A DNA stretch of 64,000 nucleotides from positions 66,059,852 through 66,123,851 of the forward strand of contig CM055099.1 of NCBI GenBank assembly GCA_029204225.1, read 5' to 3'. The notes under the pieces were generated by a model. That model saw only the letters and a program-made list of their open reading frames with translations, did not search any database and was not told the DNA's origin. This document shows, piece by piece, positions 20,329-31,842 of the stretch. The position numbers and the translations under genes were made by a program. Every line of letters starts with the position of its first letter. Position 1 is the stretch's first letter. This DNA is from Diphasiastrum complanatum (lineage: Eukaryota; Streptophyta; Lycopodiopsida; Lycopodiales; Lycopodiaceae).

Positions 20329-20430
20329 GTCGGGAGCTATTGATTTGCTTGATGCATGTCCATTGTTGCATGGCTCAATTCTTTTCACGAAGAGAAATCC
20401 AATTTTGTACAAACATCTGTCAAAATGCCT
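20329..20430 (+). other. continuation of element J leader
   Basis: Starts with the duplicated GTCGG and continues the interrupted primer site. It matches the inverted leader at 51061-50980 up to GTACAAACATC, then the two diverge. From 20430 to 20660 there is a short + strand reading (MPPKNPVQGHLFQL) with stops and no recognised domain. Confidence 0.75.
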
Positions 20431-20663
20431 CCCAAAAATCCGGTACAAGGCCATCTTTTTCAACTTTCCTCCTCCACCACTGTGCTGATTCTATAACTGA
20501 TAGGCAACTTCAGCGATCATCTCTAACTCATTGGTAATTCCACACATTCCAAGGCCTTTTTCCATTTCTACAGTCAGTTTTCCACTGCATCTATGGTTCT
20601 CACCGCTGTTACACCTGTAAACTTTGGAAGTTCCAAGTCCTTAATGGAGCGTCAACTTGCACT

Positions 20664-20860
20664 TCATGCCAAGATCTGCATCTCTTTCAGTTGAACTAGG
20701 CTCATCACCCAAATTCCTTGAGCACTAACTCTTTCAGGTGCATGGCCGAGATTCAATTCTTCTAAGATCAGCTCCATGCCATCAACTTTGGCAGAAAGTG
20801 CATCGATCCTCTGGGAATCATGTGTAGTATCACTAGAAGATGCCATAGCAAAAACTAGCC
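20664..20860 (-). pseudogene. gypsy gag N-terminal fragment (element K)
   Basis: The - strand reads MASSSDTTHDSQRIDALSAK then LILEELNLGHAPER and breaks off near 20664. This looks like the start of a Ty3/gypsy Gag, with a helical N-terminus. To its right (20886-21430) lies leader-like sequence, and at about 21422-21440 a degenerate initiator-Met primer site (TGATATCAGAACAG on the - strand) beside a probable LTR. Confidence 0.5.
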
Positions 20861-21440
20861 ATGAAATACAAAGCAACTTACACAATTATGCAAAAAACCA
20901 ACAACAAAAACACTTGAAGCAAAGCACAAATAAGTTTTTTTTCACTCCAAACAAGCTACACTAAGGGACTACCCTGAATTCCTAAAAGAAATGGATAGAA
21001 TAGATCCTTTATAGCAGAATTTTGGCTCTCACAAACTGTTTTCCTTGAAAAACCAACAAACAAGGGTTTGAAATTGACAATCTTAAAAAACAAGAGGAAA
21101 ACACGAAATAGGGATCTAATAGGCAGACCCCACCTGCGACCTACCATTAGAAGACTATAGCAACTATCAGACTCAAAAAATACTGAGAATTGAAAAAGTT
21201 ACAAACGCTTTTACAAATCTAAGGAAGATTGATTTTTCAAATGCAAAGAGAAAAAATAGGCTAGACAATAGTAGATGCTCAAAGGCTGCCCAAGGACCAA
21301 CAATCCACCATATGTAACCTTTAGGGCTCTTAAAATGCTCATAAACACTCTTGTAGAAGGGCGTTGACTCACCTAGCTCCAATGAAAGTGATGCCAAAAC
21401 ACACACAATTTTGGAAAGGAACTGTTCTGATATCAAATAT

Positions 21441-21950
21441 CACAAAGGTATCTGAATTCAACCCAAAGCACACCAAAGTAGACACCAAATATCCACTTTA
21501 TTGATTTCTCTTGAAAGTACATGACAAGTTACAAATGTAAACACATAAGAGAGCTAAGTCTCCTCCTAGCCACCTACATGATGAGGAATGCCTCTTTGTA
21601 AGCTCGCTTATACATAATCCTCAAGCACCCACTTAACCCTGATCATTTCCTAACATTGACAAATGCCAGGCCCCATGCAACTCGACACTTGCCACTTGGC
21701 AGTACCTTGACACATTGGCAAGCGAGTAGGAGGATCGTCTGACCCATGTCACTCATGCACTAGAACAAGTGTCCTAATGAGCATATGACACGTGTCTCGT
21801 TGACCGGTCAATTCTCCTACTTTTAGGAGGATAGTCTTCAAATTAAGACGCAGTACCCTATACCAAATATAAGCAAGACAATAGGTTATCAGAAACCTGC
21901 TATTTACATTTTTTATAAAACACCACAGGCCGGTGTGAGCCATTTTAATA
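21441..21950 (-). repeat. probable 5' LTR of element K, bounds uncertain
   Basis: Sequence outside the degenerate primer site; it contains a TTTATTG polyadenylation-like stretch and ACACGTG/GACACGTGTC motifs. No second copy is in the window, so the outer boundary is a guess. Confidence 0.35.
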
Positions 21951-22830
21951 TTTACAATTTAATATTTACTCTGAAGCAAGAATATAAGTACATAACATGT
22001 ATAATAAAAGAGACGTATATGGCTAAGAGACAAGTTTTGAAAAGAACTTGCATTCATAGCCTAGAGATGAGCAACTACAGAAGTTAGCAGTCTTGCATCT
22101 TGAGAATGACTCGTGAACATTGATATCTCTACTTGGCTCATTGCATGGTTTGGATGATATTCATTCTTTCAATAAGAACTAGTATCCATCTTGAATCACT
22201 ATAAACTAAGGTTCAAAGTTACTGTGAATCATTATTGTTTTACACAAGAAACATTCTGCAATTGTCTATACAATTTGAGATGATCGATAATAGTGAATGT
22301 AAGGAAAACACTGGGAATTTTCCTTTAGAGAACGTGATGAAAGTTCGAACAAATCAAACGAATATCAGCATCTTCAATCCTGTCTGAATTTGGCCTATAT
22401 ACTAATAGAGCGGGTTCTATTATGATTGAATAAAGTGTGCGTAATTATACATATGCATGAGTGTGATAGATAATTTTAGATAATCAGAACAACTATGATG
22501 TTTGTTCTTGAATTCTAGCAGAAATAAGTATGAAACACCAATGAAGTAAAAATTAATCTACTGATTATGATTCTTCTATATGATTACAATGAGTAAGTGT
22601 ACGTGTATTTTTATTGTCATAGGATAGGTCTCTTGGCCTTCTTCCTCTTGTAAACAGTCGATCTAACCGTTAAAACGGCCGATATACAATGACGTTTTGT
22701 TTCTAGGTTCGACTGTTTATCTTTCGAATAAGAATAAAGGTCGAATAAGTAGATGTCGAATGAATAAACATCATTGGTTGATTCAAATAGATAAATGTCA
22801 ATTCTTTTGAGTTCGATTTCTCAACCTTTG
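21951..22830. other. no gene seen; may include the 3' LTR of copia E
   Basis: AT-rich. It lies where the 3' LTR of the - strand copia E should be (repeated TCGAAT/TCGATT motifs at 22690-22830), but no partner LTR or polypurine tract could be fixed. Confidence 0.3.
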
Positions 22831-22834
22831 TCAA

Positions 22835-23729
22835 TTAAACTATACACTTTGTTAGTAGAACTAACAAAGCTTTACTCACTGGCTTTGTAAAGATATCAGT
22901 TGTCATTTCCTCAGTAAATATGAAGACTGTCTTCAATATCTTCTTTTCGACTAAGTCCCGAATGACATGATACTTGATAGTTATGTGTTTTGTTTTCAAA
23001 TGAAATACAAGATCTTTTGTAAGATAGCTTGCTGAAGAGTTATTTATAAGCAAGACATAAGGTTTAGAAATATTTTCATCTAGTCCTTCCAACATTTGTT
23101 TGATCCATGTTAGCTCGTTTGCCATCTTAGTTGCTGCTATATATTTGGCCTCACATGAAGATTGAACTACTGATGTTTACTTCTTGCTTATTCAAAGTAT
23201 GGCTGCGCCAGATGCTAGAGTACAGCCTCCAGAAATACTTTTGCTATCATTCTTCATGGATGCCTAGCCTGTGTCACTGTAAGATTTGACTCAAAATCCA
23301 GCTTTCTTTAAATAACACAGTCCATAGTCTTTTGATTCTTGGAGATATTGCACCACTCTTTTTGCTAGCTTCCAATGCAATGATCATGGGTTCTGATTGA
23401 ATTGGCTAAGCCTATATACCACAAATGCTATATCAGGTCTGATGTTGTCTGCAAGATACAACAATGATCCAATTAGCCTTCGATAGGGTGTATTGGCCAT
23501 TTGCTTCTCTACTTTGAGATTCTAATGATATGCTCGGTATCATTCCAGGTATCATGGGAGTATGCACACCTTTGCATTCGATCATGTTAAAATCTTCAAT
23601 GATTTTTTGAATATACTTTTGTTGGTGAAGATACAACTTGCTACCTTCTTGATCTGTAAGCCTAGATAGCCTTTTGCTTATCCTAGGTCAATGATCTCAA
23701 ATATTCCAGAAATGTCTCCTTTGACATCT
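22835..23729 (-). pseudogene. copia E, RT C-terminus and RNase H (left half)
   Basis: The - strand reads DLG-AKGYLGLQI then YLHQQKYIQKIIEDFNMIEC (RT end) and RNase H (ANELTWIKQMLEGLDENISK to EMTTDIFTKPVSKALL), with several stops. The gene is cut at 23729 by the LTR of element F and resumes at 31843 in the same protein region: LIFSRKDKLISY there precedes DVKGDISGIFEIIDLG here. The duplicated target is CATCT (23725-23729) against CATAT (31843-31847). Confidence 0.8.
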
Positions 23730-24468
23730 TGTTGGAGGGTTTGCAGATCCCAAGGCAACCCTAATGCTAGTTAATAAGTGAGAGTGATTTGGCACCCTGC
23801 GTGTGTAAGTCCAACCCGATGATCACATAGAGATTTGATTAATTAGAAAGTTAATAAAAGGACTTTAGGCCTTTTTGCAGGACTTTTTATGTCGCAGGGC
23901 CTAAATGTCAAGTTAGTGAATAGAGTTGGGTTTCTCTCCAATTTGGATGGTTCCCACTCTTTTTCAAATTTGAATAGTTAGGGAGGGACCAATAGGATTC
24001 AGAGGCCAGGGTCCTCCTCTCTACTACAAAAAGGGACCAACTCGAGTTTGCTACACATGTACATATCTTCATTTCAATAAAGCAGATTGGTTCTCTTGTG
24101 AAATGGATTTATGAATGTCCTTGCTCTCTATCACTTTTCCTCCATCTCTCATGCTTTTATTGTGTTTTGCTAACTGTTGGATCTGATTGTTATTGGGATT
24201 GCATATTTTTATACTTTTATGAGAGAGAAAGGGAGAGAGAGAAAGAGTAAGCTATCTTCATTGTGGATCTAGTGTTAATGGATGTAGTGTTAATGCTTAG
24301 GGTTATTTGATGGTAGAGTTAGATGTGAATCTTCCATTCATGCTGAAATTTGAACTATGCTATCGCTCTCATGGGAACCAATCTACGCGTGACAACTAAC
24401 TTCATCTCCTTGATGCTAGATTGATTAGATCTTGGGTTGAGGATAGGCAAGGAAAGAAACCCACTACA
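23730..24468 (+). repeat. 5' LTR of element F
   Basis: TGTTGGAGGGTTTGCAG ... ACCCACTACA. Aligns end to end with 31094-31842 and is related to LTR J. Confidence 0.9.
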
Positions 24469-24472
24469 ATTT

Positions 24473-24490
24473 TGGCACCGTTGCCGAGGA
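24473..24490 (+). promoter_or_regulatory. primer binding site of element F (Asp tRNA)
   Basis: TGGCACCGTTGCCGAGGA, four bases after the LTR; complementary to plant tRNA-Asp 3' end apart from a few changes. This primer class is typical of Athila/Tat-type gypsy elements. Confidence 0.85.
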
Positions 24491-24890
24491 GCTACACCAA
24501 TTTTTCAGTTTTTAGCATGTTTGTTGGATGGTGCATCTTGTCATGGCATGAATAGTGTTAAATCTGCATTTAGGATTAGTTTGGGAGTGGTTTTGTTTGA
24601 TTTGAGTGGATTTGCTTGTTTGAAATCTAATCTGATTGTGGAACAAGGAAATCTACTCAGATCACCTATCTTAAGATCTATTTGGATCTGAGATATAAGG
24701 AAAAACAACAAAAATTGGTCAAATCTACCAGATTTTGGTCAGGAGGAGGCAAAAATCGTCATCAGAACTGATAACTTTTTGCCCTCTTTCAGGAAACATT
24801 CGACGAGTTGCAAGCACCTTCGGTTTTGATCACAAAACCTTCAAATTGAAGGGCAAACAATCCTTTCCAGCAGATTTTTAAAACATGAAA
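24491..24890 (+). other. leader of element F
   Basis: Untranslated leader up to the junction with the - strand element G. The part from 24640 resembles 860-1080. No gene. Confidence 0.6.
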
Positions 24891-25085
24891 ACTAACTAAT
24901 TCCGTGTGTCCTTGCATCAAAACTGGGAGCTTCGGGGCTTTTACATTCCAAGTCTCCAAGTATGCTTCTGAAGCTAGATAAACTTTATATCTATGATTGC
25001 TGGTTTCAGTTTCCAAGCTAAGTTTCTGGACAAGACGAGAATCAATAAAATTATGAGTTGAACCACTGTCCAATAAAATACTCAT
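24890..25085 (-). pseudogene. element G aspartic protease, truncated
   Basis: MSILLDSGSTHNFIDSRLVQ shows the retropepsin active site L-L-D-S-G-S-T followed by the usual HNFI. The open frame runs on to 24789, but residues after FHVLKI match F leader DNA and are not protease. It is in a different frame from gag just upstream. Confidence 0.8.
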
Positions 25086-25108
25086 TTCTCGATCTTTAAC
25101 TGTGCCAA

Positions 25109-26125
25109 TTAAATGGAAAAGTTTGTTAGGGAAGAAAGAAGTAGTACTAAAAGAACATTCACATCACAATCAGTCAGGTTAATCTCCAAAGTCTTACCAT
25201 TGCCTCCTGGGATTTCAATCATGTGAGTAGACACTTTCTTCCTTTCTGGACAAAATTTCATCATATGTCCAGGCTTCTTACAGACGAAACATAAGTTCTC
25301 TTTCTTAGCCTTTTCCCAGGACATAGACTTCTTAAATCTCTTTCTCTTTGGCTTCCTGGGTTCCGATGCTGCTTGATCTAATCCGTCAAAATATTTTGCT
25401 TGGTCTGGACCATGCTTCTTACCCTTCTTGGTTTTCAAAGTGGTTGGAATTTGCGCAAACTGATTCCTGGATGCCACCATTGTAGAATCATATGCTTTCG
25501 CAATCCGAAACGCATTCTTGAGGTTTTGAAGCAAATTTCGCCTGCATTCGTTCTGATAGTCGATTGGAAAACCTAGGACAAATTGCCAAAGTGCCAACTT
25601 CGCATCGAACGATGGAATCCTATTCCATAGGTCCATGAATTCCTGGATATAAGAGTCTAAGCTCTTTGTACCCATCTTCCAGTTCACAAACTTCAGGTAG
25701 TAGTCCACGTCATCAGCAACTATGAAAGCTTTCTTGAAAACTTCCGCAAACGCCTCCCAAGTAGTTGGTTTCACCGGCAAATCTTGCCACCACAATGACG
25801 CTTTGCCACGTAAAAATAGCACGACACTTTCAATTTTCTTCTCATCAGGAACATCGTGCAGATTGAAGTAACTACTCCACTTGGCTAGCCAATCCTCGAC
25901 GACTTCAAGTTTCTTCACCTTCTTCTCCCCCGCATAAACCTCCGGTTGAAAACCGAGATTGGGTGAAGACATCAATTTGACTTGATTCAACAGAACCTCC
26001 ATTTGCTGATCTCTCATCTGATTACGATTATTCATATCATTGAGCGCCGTACTCAACTGCTGACAAATCACCACATAAGATGGCACACCTGGATTTGTAG
26101 CTTGATTTGAAGTTTCTTCGGCCAT
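25109..26125 (-). CDS. element G Gag polyprotein (open)
   Basis: A 338-codon open frame, the longest intact retroelement gene in the window. Order: helical N-terminus (residues 1-60), retrotransposon gag core (about 65-215; VVLFLRGKASLWWQDL, LDSYIQEFMDLWNRI), basic linker (about 240-275; EPRKPKRKRFKKSMSW), CCHC knuckle CFVCKKPGHMMKFCP (about 281-295), and a tail leading to protease. Gag packages the element's RNA in the cytoplasm. The ATG at 26125 is preceded by non-coding leader. It may still be translated, but the element lacks RT. Confidence 0.85.
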   Translation of the reverse strand: MAEETSNQATNPGVPSYVVICQQLSTALNDMNNRNQMRDQQMEVLLNQVKLMSSPNLGFQPEVYAGEKKVKKLEVVEDWLAKWSSYFNLHDVPDEKKIESVVLFLRGKASLWWQDLPVKPTTWEAFAEVFKKAFIVADDVDYYLKFVNWKMGTKSLDSYIQEFMDLWNRIPSFDAKLALWQFVLGFPIDYQNECRRNLLQNLKNAFRIAKAYDSTMVASRNQFAQIPTTLKTKKGKKHGPDQAKYFDGLDQAASEPRKPKRKRFKKSMSWEKAKKENLCFVCKKPGHMMKFCPERKKVSTHMIEIPGGNGKTLEINLTDCDVNVLLVLLLSSLTNFSI

Positions 26126-27854
26126 CTCGATATATCTATCTTGGAAATTACTATATTTAGTTAATATCAGATTAACTCATAGTGAAGTACAGTTGACCAA
26201 AAACCTGACTGAAATTGACTCCAGCATGGTTAAATCACTATTTTTAGTCAATTTCATAGATATTACAAGAAACTGAAAAAAAACTAAAACTTTTGAGTTT
26301 TCGCACTTTTAATTTTTTATTTTTTTTTACGTTTCCTAAAAATTAAAAAAAAAAACCACTGTCAGTTATTAAGCAATCGAAATCGAAAATTCAATTCACA
26401 GTTCGATTCTTAATTTTACTTCATTAATGTCCATCAGGCATGCAAGACATGCGACATTAAATTGATTTTTCACATTTACAGAATTTTACGTAAAATCAAG
26501 TTCTACGGAAATTTTCAACTATAAAACCCAGTTTTGTATCTAACAGTCAGAGTACATGCGTAGAACCACTCAAAACAAATCTAAACCACTTATGCATGTC
26601 AGAATCACTATGAGAATCCACATGCAGACATTCCATGCAAGCACATTACCTCAAAATAGGAAATTGACATGCATGCAATAAGAACAATTGGAAATTCTAC
26701 CAATTTTGCTCACAAAATTGCAAAACTTCAGATGATCATATCTTTGGCTACAAGACATCAAATTGGGTGCTGTAAAGCTCAATACAGAGGGAGACTTAGT
26801 GAACAAGACACTGACCATGTCAGCCTGCCACCTAGGATTCACACGTGCGAGTTCAGAACAACCAAATAACCTATAGGAGGGCGCACTTTAGCAAGGCCAA
26901 TCAATTTAAAAACTTGCAAACACTCAACCAAGCCTAGAAGTGATGATCCAAACAATGGTCTCTAAGAGTTCCATGAAGCCTTCATACAGATCCTATGAAG
27001 CAGTATGGGCTGAGAACCATGAATTCTTGATTTCTAGAAGTCAAAATTGCTACAAACTTGATGGAATTGAAACATAAGCCTCTACCCATCAATTTGATGG
27101 GAAGGTAAAAAGAAATACTGTAAAAAAACTAGAATGATCCCCTTAAAATCCATCCCCCAAAATTCACCAAAATTGGTCAATGTTTGACAATTTTTGACTT
27201 CCTACAAATCCAATTGCTGGAATTCTTGGCTCTATCTTCTAGGACAACTTCAAAAGACTATGATTCATCTTTTCCCAGGTTCAATTGATGTTCAACAACC
27301 TCCTACCATCCAATTTCATGAAAAAACAAACAAAAATCATGAATTTTGGCCCTTTCTAGGTTTTTTCACCATGCCCAATTGGAAATCAATGGCAAGAATG
27401 TTTTCCAAATCCACATGCAATCCAAAATACAGAGTTATAAACAACCAATTGATCTGAACTTGCTGGATTTTGAATTCTACCCTCCATTTTGTGCCAAAAT
27501 CATGGAAAACAAGCCAAATTTGGCCACGAAAGAGCCTAGAATCCAAATACATGGGAAGATCCATCATGCAACCTAAATTTCAACTACTTTAAAGTGAATT
27601 AACTTGTTGGAAATTTCAGATCCATAACTAGTTTTGAGCTACACTTGCTAAAACTCCAAAAAGACACTAAAATTGATTTCCTAGCACAATTCTCCAGAAA
27701 CCACAATGAAATTTGAGAGAGATATGGATAATGCAAATTGAAATTGGGAAGATCCACCAACTTGCAACGTTGCTCCTCTCCTTGGATGAGAATACTAGTT
27801 GAATACCACCAAGCTCCAATGAAAAGCACCACCTCTCCAAACTTGTAAGCGTTG
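26126..27854 (-). other. element G leader
   Basis: 1.7 kb between primer site and gag. AT-rich with many short open frames on both strands, none with a recognisable motif. A leader this long is seen in some gypsy families; an embedded fragment cannot be excluded. Confidence 0.5.
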
Positions 27855-27866
27855 CTCTGATACCAC
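27855..27866 (-). promoter_or_regulatory. primer binding site of element G (initiator-Met tRNA)
   Basis: TGGTATCAGAGC on the - strand, directly inside the LTR. Confidence 0.85.
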
Positions 27867-28385
27867 TATAAGAGAAGCTCCTTAGATCCTGCTTACAAAT
27901 CTCAAACACAAAGGATAACACACTATGGAGAAACCACCCAACCAAGTAGAAGCATCCAATCAAACTCTAGAAGCCTCACCCCCAAGCCAAGGAACAAGAA
28001 GCATGAATGTAGAGTGAGAACCTGGCAATGAATCCAAAACCATGATGATGAGTAAGGCGAGTTTGGAACCAATATATAGAGCCAAAAGCATCTTGGGCAC
28101 TTAGCCATGCATAGCCCTAAGTTTCCTATATGTAGATTCATTCTAGAATAGAGTCCTAGGCATGGACCAACTATTCATAGAATTGCTATTGATAACTCTA
28201 CACATGCATACACTGTCTCATACCTTGTCTAAACTCCATTTAGTGTTCTGGGCCTCACAAGGATATTATTTACTTTCGGGTCACGTCCAGTATGACGTGG
28301 CATAACTAACAGCTTGTTTCACTAGAGTACCGTGTATCCAAGACTAGGAGTATACTGTATCCTATATACTGGTCATGGACACAAC
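27867..28385 (-). repeat. probable 5' LTR of element G
   Basis: On the - strand TGTTGTGTCCATGACCAG ... CTCTTATAG. The inner edge is set by the primer site; the outer edge is where F gag sequence resumes. No second copy, and the final bases are TAG, not CA. Confidence 0.6.
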
Positions 28386-29518
28386 ATTAGGAAAAATGTT
28401 TGGTGTCCTATTTGTACAAGAAATCACACAGTGAATGAGTGTCCTCAATTGAAAAAATGAATGAAAATTAGTATATGCCGTTTGTGTAATTCGTCTGATC
28501 ATGAGATTGCTTTTTACAACTTCAATCTTCAGATAATTCAGCAACAGTATGCCCATATGGGATATCGAAAACCACATTATGGAGAAAATCAAACAACTAG
28601 ACCTCGTCAATCTGCTCTTGGATACCCAGAATGGTTAGCCTTACCTGCCCCACCAAAGCACCCCGCTTCTCCTGCCAATTTGATGGAACTAGAACCTTAC
28701 AGAAGTGTCGACCAATGGAACTATGGTAATGATCAAAAAGGTGGATCTTAGAACAATATGCTATTTATGCTGCCGCGCAACAACAAGCATCTACAAATTG
28801 GACCAGAGCACCACTTGGATGCTTTGCATGTGGAGAAAATCACAGAGTTGCAGAATGTCCAAATAAAAAAAAAATTGTACCTTTCTGTCGTGACTGTGGT
28901 TATGGGCATTGCTATAAGGAATATCCAGCAAGATCGAAGCCACCATCGGCTAAGCTCCTGTAAATTTGATAACAATCAAGCAAAGATCAGTAGCTCAGAA
29001 TAAACCAAGTGTACCCTTGATGGTGGTCACCAGAGCACAGAAGCAGAAAGAACCGGTAGCAGATTTTGTACCTGCTGATTCTATACCATTAGCTGATATA
29101 CCAACAACATCTGGAGTCTATCCAAATCTTCATGCAAGGTTGATCTTGTAACTTGGACTATCAAACTAGTGGTTCAAAAAGAGGATGATGATTCATCAAC
29201 AACAGATCATACTTGTGATTGACCAATAATAAATTTGGGAGTTCATTACGATTCTCAAATCGATACTGTCAACTGGAATGAAGCTCTTGCAATGATTGAC
29301 TGTACAACAGTATATATGTGTCAACAAGATAATCAGTCAGATTTGAGCAAGGTCTCATTACTGGATCAAACCTTGGATATACCGATCACTTTTCCATTGA
29401 ATGTGCTGAATGTAGCTTGGATATCAATGGAGCCTATACCAGATCCAATTGAAAATGAACTCATTCTTGTGAGTCATGCCTTGACTTATGATGACAATGC
29501 AGAACTTACTGATGAGTA
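28386..29518 (+). pseudogene. element F gag C-terminal half
   Basis: Reads through stops and frame changes: CPICTRNHTVNECPQLKK, CRLCNSSDHEIAFYNFNLQI, then CFACGENHRVAECPNKK and CRDCGYGHCYKEYP, then VVTRAQKQKEPVADF and an open stretch 29235-29518. The knuckle order and the VVTR block match element H at 4240-3480. The capsid part of gag is missing. Confidence 0.7.
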
Positions 29519-29699
29519 GACTCTAAATCATATGAATCCGACCAGATTTGGAGTGCGTAATATTCCTGATGGACCAACAATAAAACTGCCAAAAGCAGTT
29601 ATATTGAAAGAAGACAGGATCACAGGGTCAATGACGAAGAAACAAGCCAAGCAACATTATAATATGGTCCTGAAATGAGAAAATCCTCCTCAAAAGATT

Positions 29700-31078
29700 G
29701 ATTCAAAGAATGTGCCACCCTTACTGAATAAAGGCAAAGGAAAAGTCAAGGATGATTCTACGAGTCAGAGTTCTAGCAAGACATCATTGTCTAGGAAGTC
29801 TTCACCTTCGAAGAAGAGTTTATCTTCTCAGAAGTCATCACCTCCACAATCAATTCCTACTAAGAAGGCTAAGCGAGGATCCAAGACAAGTCCTTTTGAC
29901 AAAGAACAAGCAGATGTAGTCCAGCATGATATGCCCAAACATTTTAAACGCTATACACTGGATGATGTGGTTATCATGTTACCCAAAGCACATAGTGAAC
30001 CCGAAGAACAAGTGCCAGAATCGAAAGATGTTCACGATGGCCCAGCTAGGACACAACCTATGAATCTTGCTGAACCAGGAGAACCAGACAAGATTGTACA
30101 AGTTGGATCACAACTTAATCTTGAACAGTTTCAAGTGCTCCAAACGTTACTTATTAAATATCAAGATTGCTTTGCATGGACTTATCAAGATCTCAAGGGT
30201 ATTCCGATGTCAGTTATTGAACACACCATACCTTTAATACCTGATGCAGTTCCAAAGGTTACAAAGTTCTATATAATCCTAATGTTGTGGATCTGATAAA
30301 GAAAGACCTTCAGAGACTGCTTGACGCCGTTTTCATTTATGAGATTGAGCATACAAAATGGATTTCACCGATTGTCATTGTTCCTAAGAAGAATGGAAAA
30401 TGGAGAATTTGTGTGAATCTCAAGGCCTTGAACAAAGTGACGCGGATGGATCACTTTCTGTTACCTTTTACTGAAAGCATTTTGGCTGTCTTGTTGGAGC
30501 AGAAGCTTATAGTTTTCTGGATGGATTTAGTGGTTACAACCAGGTCAAGATTGCACCTGTAGATCGTCACAAAACAGCTCTTGCAACAGATTGGGGCACC
30601 TATGCTTATAAAGTAATGACATTTGGACTCTGTAGTACACCAAGTTTGTTCCAAAGAGTAATGCAATTTGCCTTTAAAGATTATCTACAAAAATTTCTCG
30701 AAATTTACTTGGATGACCTTGGAGTCTATAACATAGATATAGACCACTTGGATTGATTGGAGAAAGTATTTGAAAGATGTCGCAAGTATCAAATTTTCCT
30801 AAATCCAGAAAAATGCCAGATATGGGTTTCCCACGGAGTTGTGCTTGGGCATGTGATATCGAGACATGGCATTGCCACAGATTATTATATAATCAAGGTT
30901 ATTATGGAATTGCCACTGCCAACAACAATTCGTGGAGTTTATGTGTTTATGGGTCATGCGAACTACCATCGAATTTTTATTATCTTCTTTGCGGATTTAG
31001 CAAGACCTATATACAAACTGACTATTGTTTCTATTTGGACAGTAGAGGCGTCAGAGGTGTCGTGGGACCGCCACCAGT
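29700..31078 (+). pseudogene. element F reverse transcriptase, frameshifted
   Basis: 29712-30296 is a Lys/Ser-rich linker leading to the RT entry region (LIKYQDCFAWTYQDLKGIPM). A frameshift near 30290 leads to the RT core (SPIVIVPKKNGKWRICVNLK, MDHFLLPFTESIL), another near 30530 to GYNQVKIAPVDRHKTAL and the catalytic EIYLDDLGVY (about 30705; Y-L-D-D). A stop at 30754 precedes the thumb (FLNPEKCQIWVSHGVVLGH). The RNase H start is cut off by the 3' end. The sequence groups with Athila/Tat-like gypsy RTs by the FAW-Y-D and MDHF motifs (inference). Confidence 0.85.
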
Positions 31079-31093
31079 TTTGGTGGGGGATAC
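31079..31093 (+). promoter_or_regulatory. polypurine tract of element F
   Basis: Purine run GGTGGGGGA followed by TAC, directly before the 3' LTR. Confidence 0.7.
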
Positions 31094-31842
31094 TGTTGGA
31101 GGGTTTGTAGATCCCAAGACAACCCTAACCCTAGTTAATAAGTGAGAGGGATTTGGCACCCTATGTGTGTAAGTCCAACCCGATGATCACATAGAGATTT
31201 GATTAATTAGAAAGTTAATAAAAGGACTTTAGGCCTTTTTGCGGGACTTTTAATGTCGCAGGGCCTAAATGTCAAGTCAGTGAATAAAGTTGGGTTTCCC
31301 TCCAATTTGGATGGTTCCCACTCTTTTTTAAATTTGAATAGTTAGGGAGGCAGAACTGGACCAATAGGATTCAGAGGCCAGGGTCCTCCTCTCTACTATA
31401 AAAAGGGACCAACTCCAGTTTGCTACACATGTACATATCTTCATTTCAATAAAGCAGATTGGTTCTCTTGTGAAATGGATTTATGAATGTCCTTGCTCTT
31501 TATCACTTTTTCTCCATCTTCATACTTTTATTGTGTTTTGCTGATTGTTGGATCTGATTGTTATTGGGATTGCATGTTTTTATACTTTTTATGAGAGAGA
31601 AAGGGAGAGAGAGAAAGAGTAAGCTATCTTCATTGTGGATCTAGTGTTAATGGATACAGTGTTAATAATTAGGGTTAGTGGATGGTAGAGTTAGATGTGA
31701 ATCTTCCATTCATGCTGAAATCTGAACTATGCTATCGCTCTCATGGGAACGAATCTATGCGTGACAACTAACTTCATCTCCTCTCGATGCTAGATTGATA
31801 AGATCTTGGGTTGAGGATAGGCAAGGAAAGAAACCCACTACA
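31094..31842 (+). repeat. 3' LTR of element F
   Basis: TGTTGGAGGGTTTGTAG ... ACCCACTACA, followed by the duplicated target CATAT. Includes an AATAAAG signal near 31448 and a short GA tract near 31595. Confidence 0.9.

Larger units (their letters stand above)
24890..28385 (-). mobile_element. 5' part of gypsy element G (LTR, leader, gag, protease)
   Basis: Read on the - strand: probable LTR 28385-27867, primer site, long leader (27855-26130), intact gag ORF (26125-25109) and the start of protease (25085-24890), then a break into F leader. RT onwards and the 3' LTR are missing. The break coincides with loss of the 5' part of F gag, so one deletion probably removed both. Confidence 0.75.
23730..31842 (+). 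mobile_element. gypsy element F inserted in copia E
   Basis: 5' LTR 23730-24468, Asp-tRNA primer site, leader to about 24890, then foreign element G, then F resumes at 28386 with the end of gag, protease-linker and RT, and ends with the 3' LTR 31094-31842. RNase H and integrase are deleted (the frame goes from ARPIYKLT into the 3' LTR region within 30 codons). Target duplication CATCT/CATAT with one mismatch. LTRs are 739 and 749 bp, differing by an 8-bp indel and scattered changes. Confidence 0.85.

Noticed and set aside
27155-27600. Overlapping open frames on both strands in the leader of element G
   Set aside because: Short, without motifs, and frames on opposite strands overlap; treated as chance open frames.
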